64,000 bases of DNA from Rhizobium sp. C4 (GTDB lineage Bacteria > Pseudomonadota > Alphaproteobacteria > Rhizobiales > Rhizobiaceae). This document shows positions 44,996-52,923 of this stretch, in pieces. The DNA is taken from positions 1 to 64,000 of the forward strand of contig NZ_JAJNCX010000014.1 of the NCBI RefSeq assembly GCF_021026315.1. Reading direction: 5' to 3'. The notes beneath the pieces were generated by a model. That model had not been told where the DNA came from and did no database searches. It worked only from the letters and a program-made list of their open reading frames with translations. Both the position numbers and the translations under genes were made by a program. How positions within the stretch are numbered: position 1 is the first letter of the stretch; each line of letters starts with the position of its first letter.

Positions 44996-46426
44996 TCACG
45001 CGGCCGCCACGTGACATGGAGTATTGCCATCTCCAGTAAGTGCCGCATCGGCCATCCGATCAGGCACACCGACCTCGGTGCTCGCTCTTTTGAAAATGTT
45101 GATGTTCCTGTCTCGTGGGTTACGTTCCGTAGCTTGTTTTTGAGCGAGGTACTCGGCGTACAGCCGTAGAGCTTGTCGAAGGTCGGACTTCGTCCCCGCC
45201 GACATGCATTGAAATTGTTCGGATGTCTCCAACGTGTGAATCTCAAGGGCAGGTTCGACAAACGTCCTTCCGCCCAGAAGTCGTCGCGCGCGATTAAGAT
45301 TGGCCTTTACATTACGGGCTACCGCACGGCTGCGGCCGCGCCCGACAAGCCATTCCAGAAAGCGCCCCTGCACGGCTGGAATGTCATTTCCCATGTGACG
45401 AGAGAGGATGATGGTTCCGACTACCTTGGACACAGGGGGCGGGACCGCGTTGGCAATCATCTGCATCTGGTGCTGGCGCGATGTCTTCGGCCATTCCCAA
45501 TTCTCCGGAAACCCCTGAATTCGGGCGATCTGCCTGAACGTCAGTTGCGCCACGGCACTGGCACACACCGGATCGCCGGGATTCGGGTTGGCGAGATAAC
45601 GCGGACCCGCCCGCTCCCAGGACGTCCGCGTGACAGTCGGAAAGGGTTCGTCGATAGAACGCACACCCCTGCCGGCCCGCACCGGGCGCGAATAGATATA
45701 ACCGTTCTGGATGAGCGCGGCATCGGCCGAATGCGCGACGTAGCCTTCTGGTAGCGGCCGACCCGACGCCGAGCGAATGGTTGGCATAAGTTCATCCGCA
45801 GACCAAACGCTGCACCTTGCGCCATTACGCGCAGGCAAAAAAACGGCATCAGGAGATTTAGCTTCGAAAAGATCCCGCAACGTCATGGGACGTTCCGCAG
45901 CAGCCGAGGCAATGGCCGATTCCAGAAAGCCATCTCGCTCACCGAGCCGTCCCACGACCAGAAGGCGACGACGGTTCTGAGGCACTCCATAATATGCGGC
46001 GTTCACCTTCGAGACCGAAAAACCGTAACCCGCGCGACGGAGGATTTGTTGAGCCTTGGTCCATGCTTCCGACTTGTGGGCGCGGACTACGTTTTCCATG
46101 ACAAACCACTCTGGACGGACCGTCGCGACGATGATCGCAAACGCTACAGTCAGGCTTGCGTTCCGCCCCTCAATCCTCTTTCCAGCCGTCGAATAATCCT
46201 GGCATGGTGGCCCGCCGAAAATGAGATCCGGCGTAAGCGCTGTAATCTCTGGCACGACAGACAGGACGTCGGCCAAGTCGGCTTGCCGAACATGGCCGCC
46301 CACATTACGGCGATATGTTTCGACCGCGGCAGTCCAAGCGTCATACGCACGGATAACGTCGATTCCCGCATCAATGAAACCGCGCGACATGCCACCCGCG
46401 CCGCAGAAAAGTTCAACTGCCCTCAA
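44996..46426 (-). CDS. DNA (cytosine-5) methyltransferase 2, paralogue of MTase 1
   Basis: A 476-aa C5-MTase with the same plan as MTase 1: AVELFCGAGGMSRG, GGPPCQDYSTAGKR, WFVMENVVRA, QNRRRLLVVGR, and a 120-residue extension FLEWLVGRGRSRAVARNVKA...SDLRQALRLYAEYLA. The target-recognition middle differs from MTase 1, so the sites may differ. The start is a TTG (46426) 8 bp after AAGGGG. A GGGTA-N4-TACCC dyad lies 75 bp upstream. An ancestral duplication followed by divergence is the simplest origin. Confidence 0.92.
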   Translation of the reverse strand: MRAVELFCGAGGMSRGFIDAGIDVIRAYDAWTAAVETYRRNVGGHVRQADLADVLSVVPEITALTPDLIFGGPPCQDYSTAGKRIEGRNASLTVAFAIIVATVRPEWFVMENVVRAHKSEAWTKAQQILRRAGYGFSVSKVNAAYYGVPQNRRRLLVVGRLGERDGFLESAIASAAAERPMTLRDLFEAKSPDAVFLPARNGARCSVWSADELMPTIRSASGRPLPEGYVAHSADAALIQNGYIYSRPVRAGRGVRSIDEPFPTVTRTSWERAGPRYLANPNPGDPVCASAVAQLTFRQIARIQGFPENWEWPKTSRQHQMQMIANAVPPPVSKVVGTIILSRHMGNDIPAVQGRFLEWLVGRGRSRAVARNVKANLNRARRLLGGRTFVEPALEIHTLETSEQFQCMSAGTKSDLRQALRLYAEYLAQKQATERNPRDRNINIFKRASTEVGVPDRMADAALTGDGNTPCHVAAA

Positions 46427-46867
46427 TCCATCGGCCCCTTCACGTATTTCTACGTGACGGAAGATGCTACCAAAGACGTTGACGGCGGCGATATACGGCA
46501 GGGTAAAACTACCCGTGCAGGAGACTTTCTGCAGTTCCCTTTTGCAGCGTCCGTTCCAGCGCCCTACAAGAAGGTAGGGTCATCTTGTCACACAAAAAGA
46601 GCGTATCGGAGCCCCGAGCATAGCGACGGTTTCCGGCGGGGCGGGAATTCGCGCATGCGATGATCGGTTCCCGAGGTTGCCGCAGGAGCATCAGTGAAGC
46701 GCCGCACGGCGGGATGCGGGACCGACAGCCTCCGACATCGCATTCCTTTTACATCTCCAGCGGGAATACGTGGAAAAGACCAGTTGCATTCTTGCCGTCA
46801 TTGTCCGGAATAGGGTTTGTTGAGCAACGACGAAAATGTTCGATTATCTGCCATATGAGAATGACGC
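46427..46867. other. Intergenic region with dyad operator, MTase 2 and LuxR promoters
   Basis: The only clear structure is the dyad at 46501-46514. The rest, toward the LuxR-type gene, has no supported open frame. Confidence 0.5.
46501..46514. promoter_or_regulatory. GGGTA-N4-TACCC dyad 1 (MTase 2 promoter side)
   Basis: GGGTAAAACTACCC, a perfect 5-bp dyad with a 4-bp spacer, 75 bp upstream of the TTG of MTase 2 and 354 bp upstream of the LuxR-type gene. It shares its sequence with dyad 2. Confidence 0.7.
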
Positions 46868-47560
46868 ATGCCCAAGCCCCTGACTTTCCGAGCTCTGTCG
46901 CAAAAGATGCTCGATAGCTGGATACAGACGGACCCAGAGCGGCCTGCGAGGCCGGAAATCATCTACGCCGGCGCTCTTGAGCATATGTCGCCGACGATGC
47001 GACTGACCGTCTATCACACGGATCCCGGCGATCCCATGGATTGGTTTCTAGAGGCGATCCGGCATATGACAATACCCGTCAGCGGCTCCGTGGATTTCCG
47101 AAAGTTCTTCGAAAGTAAGCGGATCAGGGAATTTGAAGATCAGAATTATATCCGTAGTGTGGTTTTTCCCGCCGTTCCCGAAGTCTATGCCTCAGGCCAA
47201 CACCGCATCGAATATGTCAGGACACAAGTCCACGGGAACGAGATCGGCTATCAACGGCTGCTCCTGCCGCAGAAATCAAACGGTCCTCCGAACTGGATCG
47301 TCTCCTTTGTCGAGGCGGGCTATTTGCTCAACAAGCCCGTGACTCCGTCAACGCCAGACGCCGAAGACCGAGTCATCGTCCAACTGGTGGCCGAAGGCAA
47401 CAGCGCGAAAGAGATAGCGAAGTTTCTAGACCTGTCCCATCGCACCGTAGAGCATCGCCTTGAACGGATAAAGGAGCGGTATGGCGCTCGCAATATTCCG
47501 CACCTTGTTGCGATGATCATTGGTGGTCAAGCCAGCCAGGCTGGCGACAAATCGCAGTAA
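46868..47560 (+). CDS. LuxR-family transcriptional regulator
   Basis: A 230-aa regulator. The C-terminus is a LuxR/FixJ HTH (EDRVIVQLVAEGNSAKEIAKF, LSHRTVEHRLERIKERYG). The N-terminal about 160 residues are unlike autoinducer-binding or receiver domains and may be a PAS-like sensor (YHTDPGDPMDWFLEAIRHM...). It ends directly against the convergent flagellin gene, at the same base. It is the only regulator gene in this part of the island and the best candidate to bind the four dyads nearby (inference). Confidence 0.85.
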   Translation: MPKPLTFRALSQKMLDSWIQTDPERPARPEIIYAGALEHMSPTMRLTVYHTDPGDPMDWFLEAIRHMTIPVSGSVDFRKFFESKRIREFEDQNYIRSVVFPAVPEVYASGQHRIEYVRTQVHGNEIGYQRLLLPQKSNGPPNWIVSFVEAGYLLNKPVTPSTPDAEDRVIVQLVAEGNSAKEIAKFLDLSHRTVEHRLERIKERYGARNIPHLVAMIIGGQASQAGDKSQ

Positions 47561-48664
47561 TCACTTGATGAGTTGCATGATGCTTTCGGACTTCCCGTTG
47601 GCGATCGAAAGGGACTGGATGGCCAATTGCTGCTGCGTCTGCAACGCCTTGATCCGTGTCGACGCCTGATTCATGTCGGCATCTACCAGGCGACCCACGC
47701 CCTTCGCCAAGGTATCCGTCAGCTTGCCGATGAAATCGTCTTGGTGATCGAGCCGGGTCTGGACAGCCCCCACTTTGGACATTCCTGCGACAATGTTTTC
47801 TATGCGTTTGTCCAGCTCAGATATAAGGACGTCGAATCCCACTTTAGGATCGGTGCCCCCCGTCTGAGCCCACCATTCTAGCGGTCTCAAGAGGTCCTTT
47901 AATTGGGAATCAAAGACCGAAGTTCCAAAATCGTAAGTCAACGGGAATGCCCGTCCTACATTAGGCACACCTGACGGACTAATGAACGTGTGCCCAACAA
48001 AATAGGGACCGCCGAGAAAGCCGCCTTCTGACTGACCAAACTGCGGAGATATAATCGGGCCGTTGTAATTGTAGTCGACCATGGTCGTATCTGCGAGCGA
48101 CAACGATGTTTTCTGAATGCCACCCCCAGCAGTATATCCAGTTACAAATTCTATCGTTGACGACGATGCGGATCTTCCATCTGCCTGGTGCACGAGGAGA
48201 TTTACTCCTGAGAACGACGACGACCTGATAATCGTCGAGATCTGATCGAAATGCTGAACTATTTCACGGTCAACTTTAGCCATTTCGGACTGGTCAAAAG
48301 CTGGGTCTGAGGACGGCCAGTAGGGCTGAGTGCCTATTGATTGGGTAGTCGTTGGAGTAGGAAGGTCCCTGGCACCGACCACCAGTGTCTTGATTGTTGT
48401 CAGCTCCGAACGAACCTTATCCATTCCATTGTAGGTTACATCGAGAATGCCTTTTGCGATCCCGATGCTGTCGGAAACAGTGGACAAGACCGACTTGTCA
48501 GAACGCATACTTGTCGCGATTGACCAGTATGCGGCGTTGTCGGAAGCGCTTTGCACGCGTAGGCCAGATGAAATCGTCCGCTGCGCTCCGTCGAGGGAGG
48601 CATCGACGCTCCTTAGCGTCTGCAGAGCGGCTATCGCCGAAACATTGGTTCGAATGCTCGTCAT
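47561..48664 (-). CDS. Orphan flagellin
   Basis: A 367-aa flagellin of rhizobial type. The N-terminal D0/D1 (MTSIRTNVSAIAALQTLRSVDASLDGAQRTISSGLRV, then SASDNAAYWSIATSMRSD) and the C-terminal D1/D0 (VGAVQTRLDHQDDFIGKL...QTQQQLAIQSLSIAN) are intact; the middle is variable. MTSIRTN at 48664 is the family start, with AAGG before it. No other flagellar gene is on the island. A dyad lies 107 bp upstream. It could change filament composition and with it phage receptor or antigen properties. Confidence 0.92.
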   Translation of the reverse strand: MTSIRTNVSAIAALQTLRSVDASLDGAQRTISSGLRVQSASDNAAYWSIATSMRSDKSVLSTVSDSIGIAKGILDVTYNGMDKVRSELTTIKTLVVGARDLPTPTTTQSIGTQPYWPSSDPAFDQSEMAKVDREIVQHFDQISTIIRSSSFSGVNLLVHQADGRSASSSTIEFVTGYTAGGGIQKTSLSLADTTMVDYNYNGPIISPQFGQSEGGFLGGPYFVGHTFISPSGVPNVGRAFPLTYDFGTSVFDSQLKDLLRPLEWWAQTGGTDPKVGFDVLISELDKRIENIVAGMSKVGAVQTRLDHQDDFIGKLTDTLAKGVGRLVDADMNQASTRIKALQTQQQLAIQSLSIANGKSESIMQLIK

Positions 48665-48770
48665 GCCGCCTTGGAAAGTCTGCGCCTGATTTCGTGAAAA
48701 CGCCGTTCCCCACGGTCGTCTGTCCGACTGAATATCGTTCACAGGAGGTTAACGCTGGTTGCAGGGCACC

Positions 48771-48784
48771 AGGTAAAACTACCC
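48771..48784. promoter_or_regulatory. GGGTA-N4-TACCC dyad 2 (flagellin promoter)
   Basis: AGGTAAAACTACCC, one mismatch to the full dyad, 107 bp upstream of the flagellin ATG. The 13 bases GGTAAAACTACCC are identical to dyad 1. Confidence 0.7.
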
Positions 48785-48862
48785 CGCTGAGATACTCGGG
48801 TGACTCAAACAAACCACTGAGGGACAGCTTGGCAGGATTTGCCGATGGGCGATTTCGGTAAA

Positions 48863-48876
48863 GGGTAGATTTACCC
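48863..48876. promoter_or_regulatory. GGGTA-N4-TACCC dyad 3 (secreted-protein promoter)
   Basis: GGGTAGATTTACCC, extended to AAGGGTA...TACCCTT, 101 bp upstream of the ATG at 48977. Confidence 0.72.
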
Positions 48877-48976
48877 TTCGGCTTTCGAAATCCTAAAACC
48901 TGAGCGTGCTATCAAGTGCGGCAACAGGGAAGGACGGGATGCTCTTCCTCCCGGATATCAGGACAAAGGGGAAATC

Positions 48977-49921
48977 ATGGCACGACGTGGCGCACTGTCT
49001 CTTCTCGTGATACTCGCTGCATCTTCAGCGATGGCGAAGGACTGGTCCGAGGCCGACGTGCAAGCCGCGATTTCGATGGTCAGGGCGTCGGAAACGACGG
49101 CAGTAGCGGATTGTTTGCACATTGCCGGGATGACAGCGGAGTATCGGGCCGAACAGCTCGACCTCAATGGTGACGGCATCAACGAGCTGAAAATCTACAG
49201 CACCCCGGCAAAGGTCGGCAACGGCGCAACCGTTTGTTATGGTCAGACTGGTCAAAACGTCTATCTGATGACGTCAGACGGGCAGGGCGGCTGGCGGCAG
49301 GAATTCGGCTATGATGCGCAGGACCTGGTCGTTCAGCAGGGCCGGAGCGACGGTTGGGCTGATCTCGCGATAACGGGGCCTGGCTTCTGCTTCCCGGTGT
49401 ATCGGCATTACAAGGGCGAATACGGCGTCTGGAAGGTCTGCGATGGTGCAACTCAGATATTCGCTGACGGTGCGCCCTGGATCACCAGCGGCGCAGTTCC
49501 TCGTGATGCGGGTAGCGTCGCCATTTCTGTAAAGTCCGACGCACCCACTGGCGTCCGGTTCCAAGCGCCGGAGTTTCAGCATAATGGGTCTTTTGTCACG
49601 GTGGACCACAGGATCGGCGAGATCAGATATACGCGACCGAAGAAATCGATCCGAGGTACCATCAAGTCTGGAATGCTGTTGTTTAAGGGGAAACCTTGGG
49701 ATCAATACGACCAGAACGGTCGTATCTCGGGCACGGCCTACATGTTCAAGCAGGGCTGTGCGCCTGCTCCCTATGCCGTGTCTGGAGGGTTCGCCCCCGA
49801 CTGGTCCCGGATCGTGCTGCACGGTGCTGCGCCGATCAGGAAGAAGGGTTCGTGCGACGTCGAAGGCTATTCGACCGAGAGTGCCAACGCCACGCTGGTG
49901 TTCGAGGCACTGGCGGACTGA
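48977..49921 (+). CDS. Exported protein of unknown function, 314 aa
   Basis: Signal peptide MARRGALSLLVILAASSAMA then KDWSEADVQAAISMVRASE. The mature part has four or more cysteines and a beta-rich C-terminal region (GQNVYLMTSDGQGGW). An EF-hand-like LNGDGINELKIY stretch could bind calcium. AAGGGGAAA precedes the ATG. Acts in the periplasm or outside. The family is not recognised. Confidence 0.7.
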   Translation: MARRGALSLLVILAASSAMAKDWSEADVQAAISMVRASETTAVADCLHIAGMTAEYRAEQLDLNGDGINELKIYSTPAKVGNGATVCYGQTGQNVYLMTSDGQGGWRQEFGYDAQDLVVQQGRSDGWADLAITGPGFCFPVYRHYKGEYGVWKVCDGATQIFADGAPWITSGAVPRDAGSVAISVKSDAPTGVRFQAPEFQHNGSFVTVDHRIGEIRYTRPKKSIRGTIKSGMLLFKGKPWDQYDQNGRISGTAYMFKQGCAPAPYAVSGGFAPDWSRIVLHGAAPIRKKGSCDVEGYSTESANATLVFEALAD

Positions 49922-50232
49922 ACATACCGCATCGACTTGTTCACCCTGCTAGGCCTCTTGATGCACCAGATCAGCTCCGACCTGGTCTGCCGAACGCAGG
50001 GGAAGGCAGCGCCGTCATAGGGTCGTCGTCCGATTGCTGACATCGTAGAGAGTCAGGGATACAAATTGCCACTGTTGGAACGAACGGGCCTGATTTCGCC
50101 CTCAGTAAACACCATACACCGTGACGAAACGTGACGGCCATAAGCCCTCTGGGTCTCATCTTCCTTTCTCGGCTATGGAAGCATCTTCCACGGTCACCTG
50201 AGCTCGAAGCCAGACCCCTCATGAGGGGCAGC
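49922..50232. other. Intergenic region with direct-repeat copy 1
   Basis: Between the convergent secreted-protein genes. It contains the first 38-bp direct repeat (50101-50138) and no supported gene. Confidence 0.5.
50101..50138 (+). repeat. 38-bp direct repeat, copy 1
   Basis: Contains AAACACCATACACCGTGACG and then AAACGTGAC; identical to 51201-51238 except for two bases. The second part has the small dyad ACGAAACGT. Confidence 0.88.
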
Positions 50233-50976
50233 TCACAGTTTTGGTGGAGGGGGCGCGTTGTTCATATTCTTGGTTCGAACGCCCTCAATTCTTCTGTTCG
50301 CTTCGCTGTTGTCCAATTCAGCCTCTCGAACGAGATTGAGTCGATTGATGATTGCGCTATCAACGTCGGTGGCGAGCCCGGTTTCGTCACCTTCGATGTG
50401 AAGTTCAATATACAATCCGCAAACTGCAGAAAGTTGCTTTCCTTCAGTGACCGTCTGAGCATCCAGCCCAACAGGAAACGCGCTTCCGCGAATACAGCCG
50501 AGTTGGCCAGTTAGTTTTTCTGCGGGGCCGTCCAGAGAGTTGAATTTCCAGACTGCCCATATGTTTTTCCGATCGTTGCCAACGTATGAGACGTTGCCAT
50601 ATTTTTGGATTGCCGCCTGATAAACCGCTTCCACAGATGGGCGTTGCGAGGGCTTTATCTTCAAATCGCGTCTGATCGCGAACAATTTGTTGCCGCTGCC
50701 AAGGCCAGTGAAGGCAAACTCCATCCGCTCGTGTTCCATGTCGTCGGGATGACTGAGTTCATTGTAGAGGGTCCTGCCGTTGGCGACCCATGTGGAGCCG
50801 TCCGGTAGCTTCCACTGCGTGAACTGATATTCGCCCTGCGGTCTGAACTCTTTATATTTCGCAATTATTTGACCCGCGCTCATGCCAATCGTCATATCGG
50901 CGATACCAAAGTCTGTTGCTTGCGCTAACGAGGCCAAAGCGCAGAACGAGGCCGAAACCAAAAGTGTGTTTCTCAA
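50233..50976 (-). CDS. Exported protein of unknown function, 247 aa
   Basis: Signal peptide (MRNTLLVSASFCALASLAQA) before TDFGIADMTIGMSAGQIIAKY. The protein has two cysteines and ends in NNAPPPPKL. The start is a TTG 8 bp after AGGAG. The GMSAGQIIAKY stretch looks like a short SH3-less 'SmpA/BamE-like' start, but this is weak. A dyad lies 101 bp upstream; direct repeats lie on both sides. Confidence 0.65.
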   Translation of the reverse strand: MRNTLLVSASFCALASLAQATDFGIADMTIGMSAGQIIAKYKEFRPQGEYQFTQWKLPDGSTWVANGRTLYNELSHPDDMEHERMEFAFTGLGSGNKLFAIRRDLKIKPSQRPSVEAVYQAAIQKYGNVSYVGNDRKNIWAVWKFNSLDGPAEKLTGQLGCIRGSAFPVGLDAQTVTEGKQLSAVCGLYIELHIEGDETGLATDVDSAIINRLNLVREAELDNSEANRRIEGVRTKNMNNAPPPPKL

Positions 50977-51076
50977 ATTCGCTACTCCTATGCGCGGGCG
51001 GGATGGTTACTGGTGGCCACCGAGTGCCCTCTTTGAAAGCATGCGGCTTGGCGTTTTAGATTTTGAGAATTCATCT

Positions 51077-51090
51077 GGGTACAAATACCC
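51077..51090. promoter_or_regulatory. GGGTA-N4-TACCC dyad 4 (second secreted-protein promoter)
   Basis: GGGTACAAATACCC, a perfect dyad, 101 bp upstream of the TTG start at 50976. Confidence 0.7.
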
Positions 51091-51200
51091 GCACGATCGA
51101 ATATGGCTCACGAAGTGACCAAACCTCGAAGCTCCGTGGTTGCCAAGTGACGATCAGGGAACAAAGAGGAAAGGGCGAGGCAGAGAGCGGGGATCCTTCG

Positions 51201-51238
51201 CTCGGTAAACACCATACACCGTGACGAAACGTGACCGC
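51201..51238 (+). repeat. 38-bp direct repeat, copy 2
   Basis: Second copy, exactly 1100 bp after copy 1 and 24 bp beyond the stop of the primase gene. Being next to the replication gene, the pair could be iteron- or origin-like, or simply the scar of a duplication. Confidence 0.88.
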
Positions 51239-51261
51239 CGTTCCGGTATCCACCTTCCGAC

Positions 51262-52734
51262 TTATCTTGAAGACGCTCTTGCTTCGCGCATGGCCTTGGA
51301 AATCTGCCCTGTCGAAACACCGAAATGGTGTGCGAGATCGGCGCGTGTCATGCCGTCCTTCGCGGACAGATAAAGGCATTTCTGGCCGAGCTCCAGACGT
51401 GTCGCCTTTAGCTCGTCGCGATCCTTCGCGCCTTGGCTACGCCTCCGGTCGGCCTGGCGTTCCGCGCCGCGTTCACGTCGCCGATCTTCGTCGATGAGCA
51501 CGCGCAGGCCCGCGCCGCGCATTTCATCGGGCTCGATTTGCAGCCATTCCACGATGGTCTGTGCTTTCATACGATACCGTGGATCGACCTCGCGCCCGCG
51601 AAACTCGATAGTCTTGCCTTCGACGGCCATGGAGGCGCGCTTCAGTACCGCGGACATCCGGGCTTTCGTTTCCGGGTCCGACCAACCTGCGGCCTGTGCT
51701 GCCAGGGTCCTGATTTCGGCCTCGGTCACCGCCACGCAGTCCGTCCACGCGAGCGCGTTGGCGGCGACAAAAAGCCAGGCGTCTCGTTGCCCTGCGGGCA
51801 ATGCGCCGCGTTCCGGATCGCGATGATGGCGCAATCTTTGCAGATCTTGGAAAACAGTCGACCAATATGTAGCGCCCGAGAGTTGCTGCGAGGTCCTGCG
51901 GCGTGTTCCGTTATCCGCCGCGTCTCGCGTCGCACGGGCTGCCTGCAAGCTCCGAAGTTCGGCCTGCGTGAATGGTAGGACGTCATCCGCCAGATTACCG
52001 AACTCATGCCTGTCCGGAGCTACAGGTGAGCCTTTCCACCAGACCAGCCTGACCGTCCGGCTGTGCCACTCGGCTCTGCTGTTGGTGCTGCCAACAAGCC
52101 GGAATACGCGGGCGGCATCAAGCGCCCGTTTATCCGCTCCGAAACCCTTTAGCGCTTCCGCCAGATGGCGTTGAACGGCACTCCAGCGTGGCAGAACCCT
52201 GAACGGAAGCAGCTCGGTCAGCCAGACGCATACGAGCCCACGACCAGTCGCGAGAATGTAGGATGGCAACGGCAATGGACGCTCGCCGCCGTTTTCGAGC
52301 GTATCAATGACGGCTGCCGCAACGGCCTCCGGATCTCTGTACTGCCACCGCGCGCGCGTGTGATAATCAAGGTCCACATAGCAGGCTCCGAGCGCGCTGA
52401 GGTCGGCGACGTTGCGCCAGCGGTTGAATGTCTGCTGGCTAACATAGACATCCTCGCCGCATTTGTATTGGAGCGCTTCTTCCGCGCGTAATATCGCGTC
52501 AGCGGCGGGAACGGTCCATTCCCGCCAGTGTTTCTTACCGTCGAACACGCGCTGCGCGAACGAGACCACGCCCTTCCGCAAGCCGCCGCCAGAGTTGGTC
52601 GGGTGCAGGTTAGCAACATGCTGACGCGGACCAAACCCCTCATGTTCCGAAGGAGCAGCAATCCAAAATTGTTGACGGGATGGGTCGAGCGAGACTTCTG
52701 GGTTGGCTGGCTGATATGCCAGCCGGGCGCTCAC
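51262..52734 (-). CDS. AEP-type primase / replication protein
   Basis: A 490-aa protein with a primase-polymerase-like core: ACYVDLDYH supplies the DxD metal ligands, and ARVFRLVGSTNSR resembles the RxxGT(x)N motif of AEP primases. A central helical PriCT-like part follows (DAWLFVAANALAWTDCV), and the C-terminus ends in an HTH (TRADLAHHFGVSTGQISKAMREA). It probably primes or initiates replication of the excised circle. The start is a GTG (52734) with a weak ribosome site, so the N-terminus is uncertain. Confidence 0.75.
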   Translation of the reverse strand: MSARLAYQPANPEVSLDPSRQQFWIAAPSEHEGFGPRQHVANLHPTNSGGGLRKGVVSFAQRVFDGKKHWREWTVPAADAILRAEEALQYKCGEDVYVSQQTFNRWRNVADLSALGACYVDLDYHTRARWQYRDPEAVAAAVIDTLENGGERPLPLPSYILATGRGLVCVWLTELLPFRVLPRWSAVQRHLAEALKGFGADKRALDAARVFRLVGSTNSRAEWHSRTVRLVWWKGSPVAPDRHEFGNLADDVLPFTQAELRSLQAARATRDAADNGTRRRTSQQLSGATYWSTVFQDLQRLRHHRDPERGALPAGQRDAWLFVAANALAWTDCVAVTEAEIRTLAAQAAGWSDPETKARMSAVLKRASMAVEGKTIEFRGREVDPRYRMKAQTIVEWLQIEPDEMRGAGLRVLIDEDRRRERGAERQADRRRSQGAKDRDELKATRLELGQKCLYLSAKDGMTRADLAHHFGVSTGQISKAMREARASSR

Positions 52735-52800
52735 TCAGCACGCAATGGGGGCTTTACAGGGATTCCGCCGACAGCGATCATACGCAGACACTCCAAAGAA

Positions 52801-52840
52801 AGCCGCGGCAGGGTTCCAGCCCTTCGACCCGCGGCTTTTT
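52801..52840 (-). terminator. Intrinsic terminator between recombinase and primase genes
   Basis: AGCCGCGG (52801-52808) pairs with CCGCGGCT (52829-52836), followed on the plus strand by TTTTT and on the minus strand by CTTTCTTT. It lies about 85 bp past the recombinase stop and would stop its transcript before the primase gene. Confidence 0.78.
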
Positions 52841-52923
52841 GATGGTCTGTCGAGACTACAGGGGTGTCAAGCGCCGAAAATCTTCCGTTCCAAAAGCCGC
52901 GTCTCTTTTCTCCTTGTGCCTAA

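Larger units (their letters stand above)
48665..48976. other. Divergent promoter region with two dyads
   Basis: 312 bp between the flagellin and the secreted-protein gene. It contains dyad 2 (48771-48784) toward the flagellin and dyad 3 (48863-48876) toward the secreted-protein gene. No gene is supported. Confidence 0.65.

Noticed and set aside
42773-46426. Complete type II restriction-modification system
   Set aside because: Two methyltransferases but no restriction endonuclease frame between or beside them; the HNH proteins are over 10 kb away and belong to other operons.
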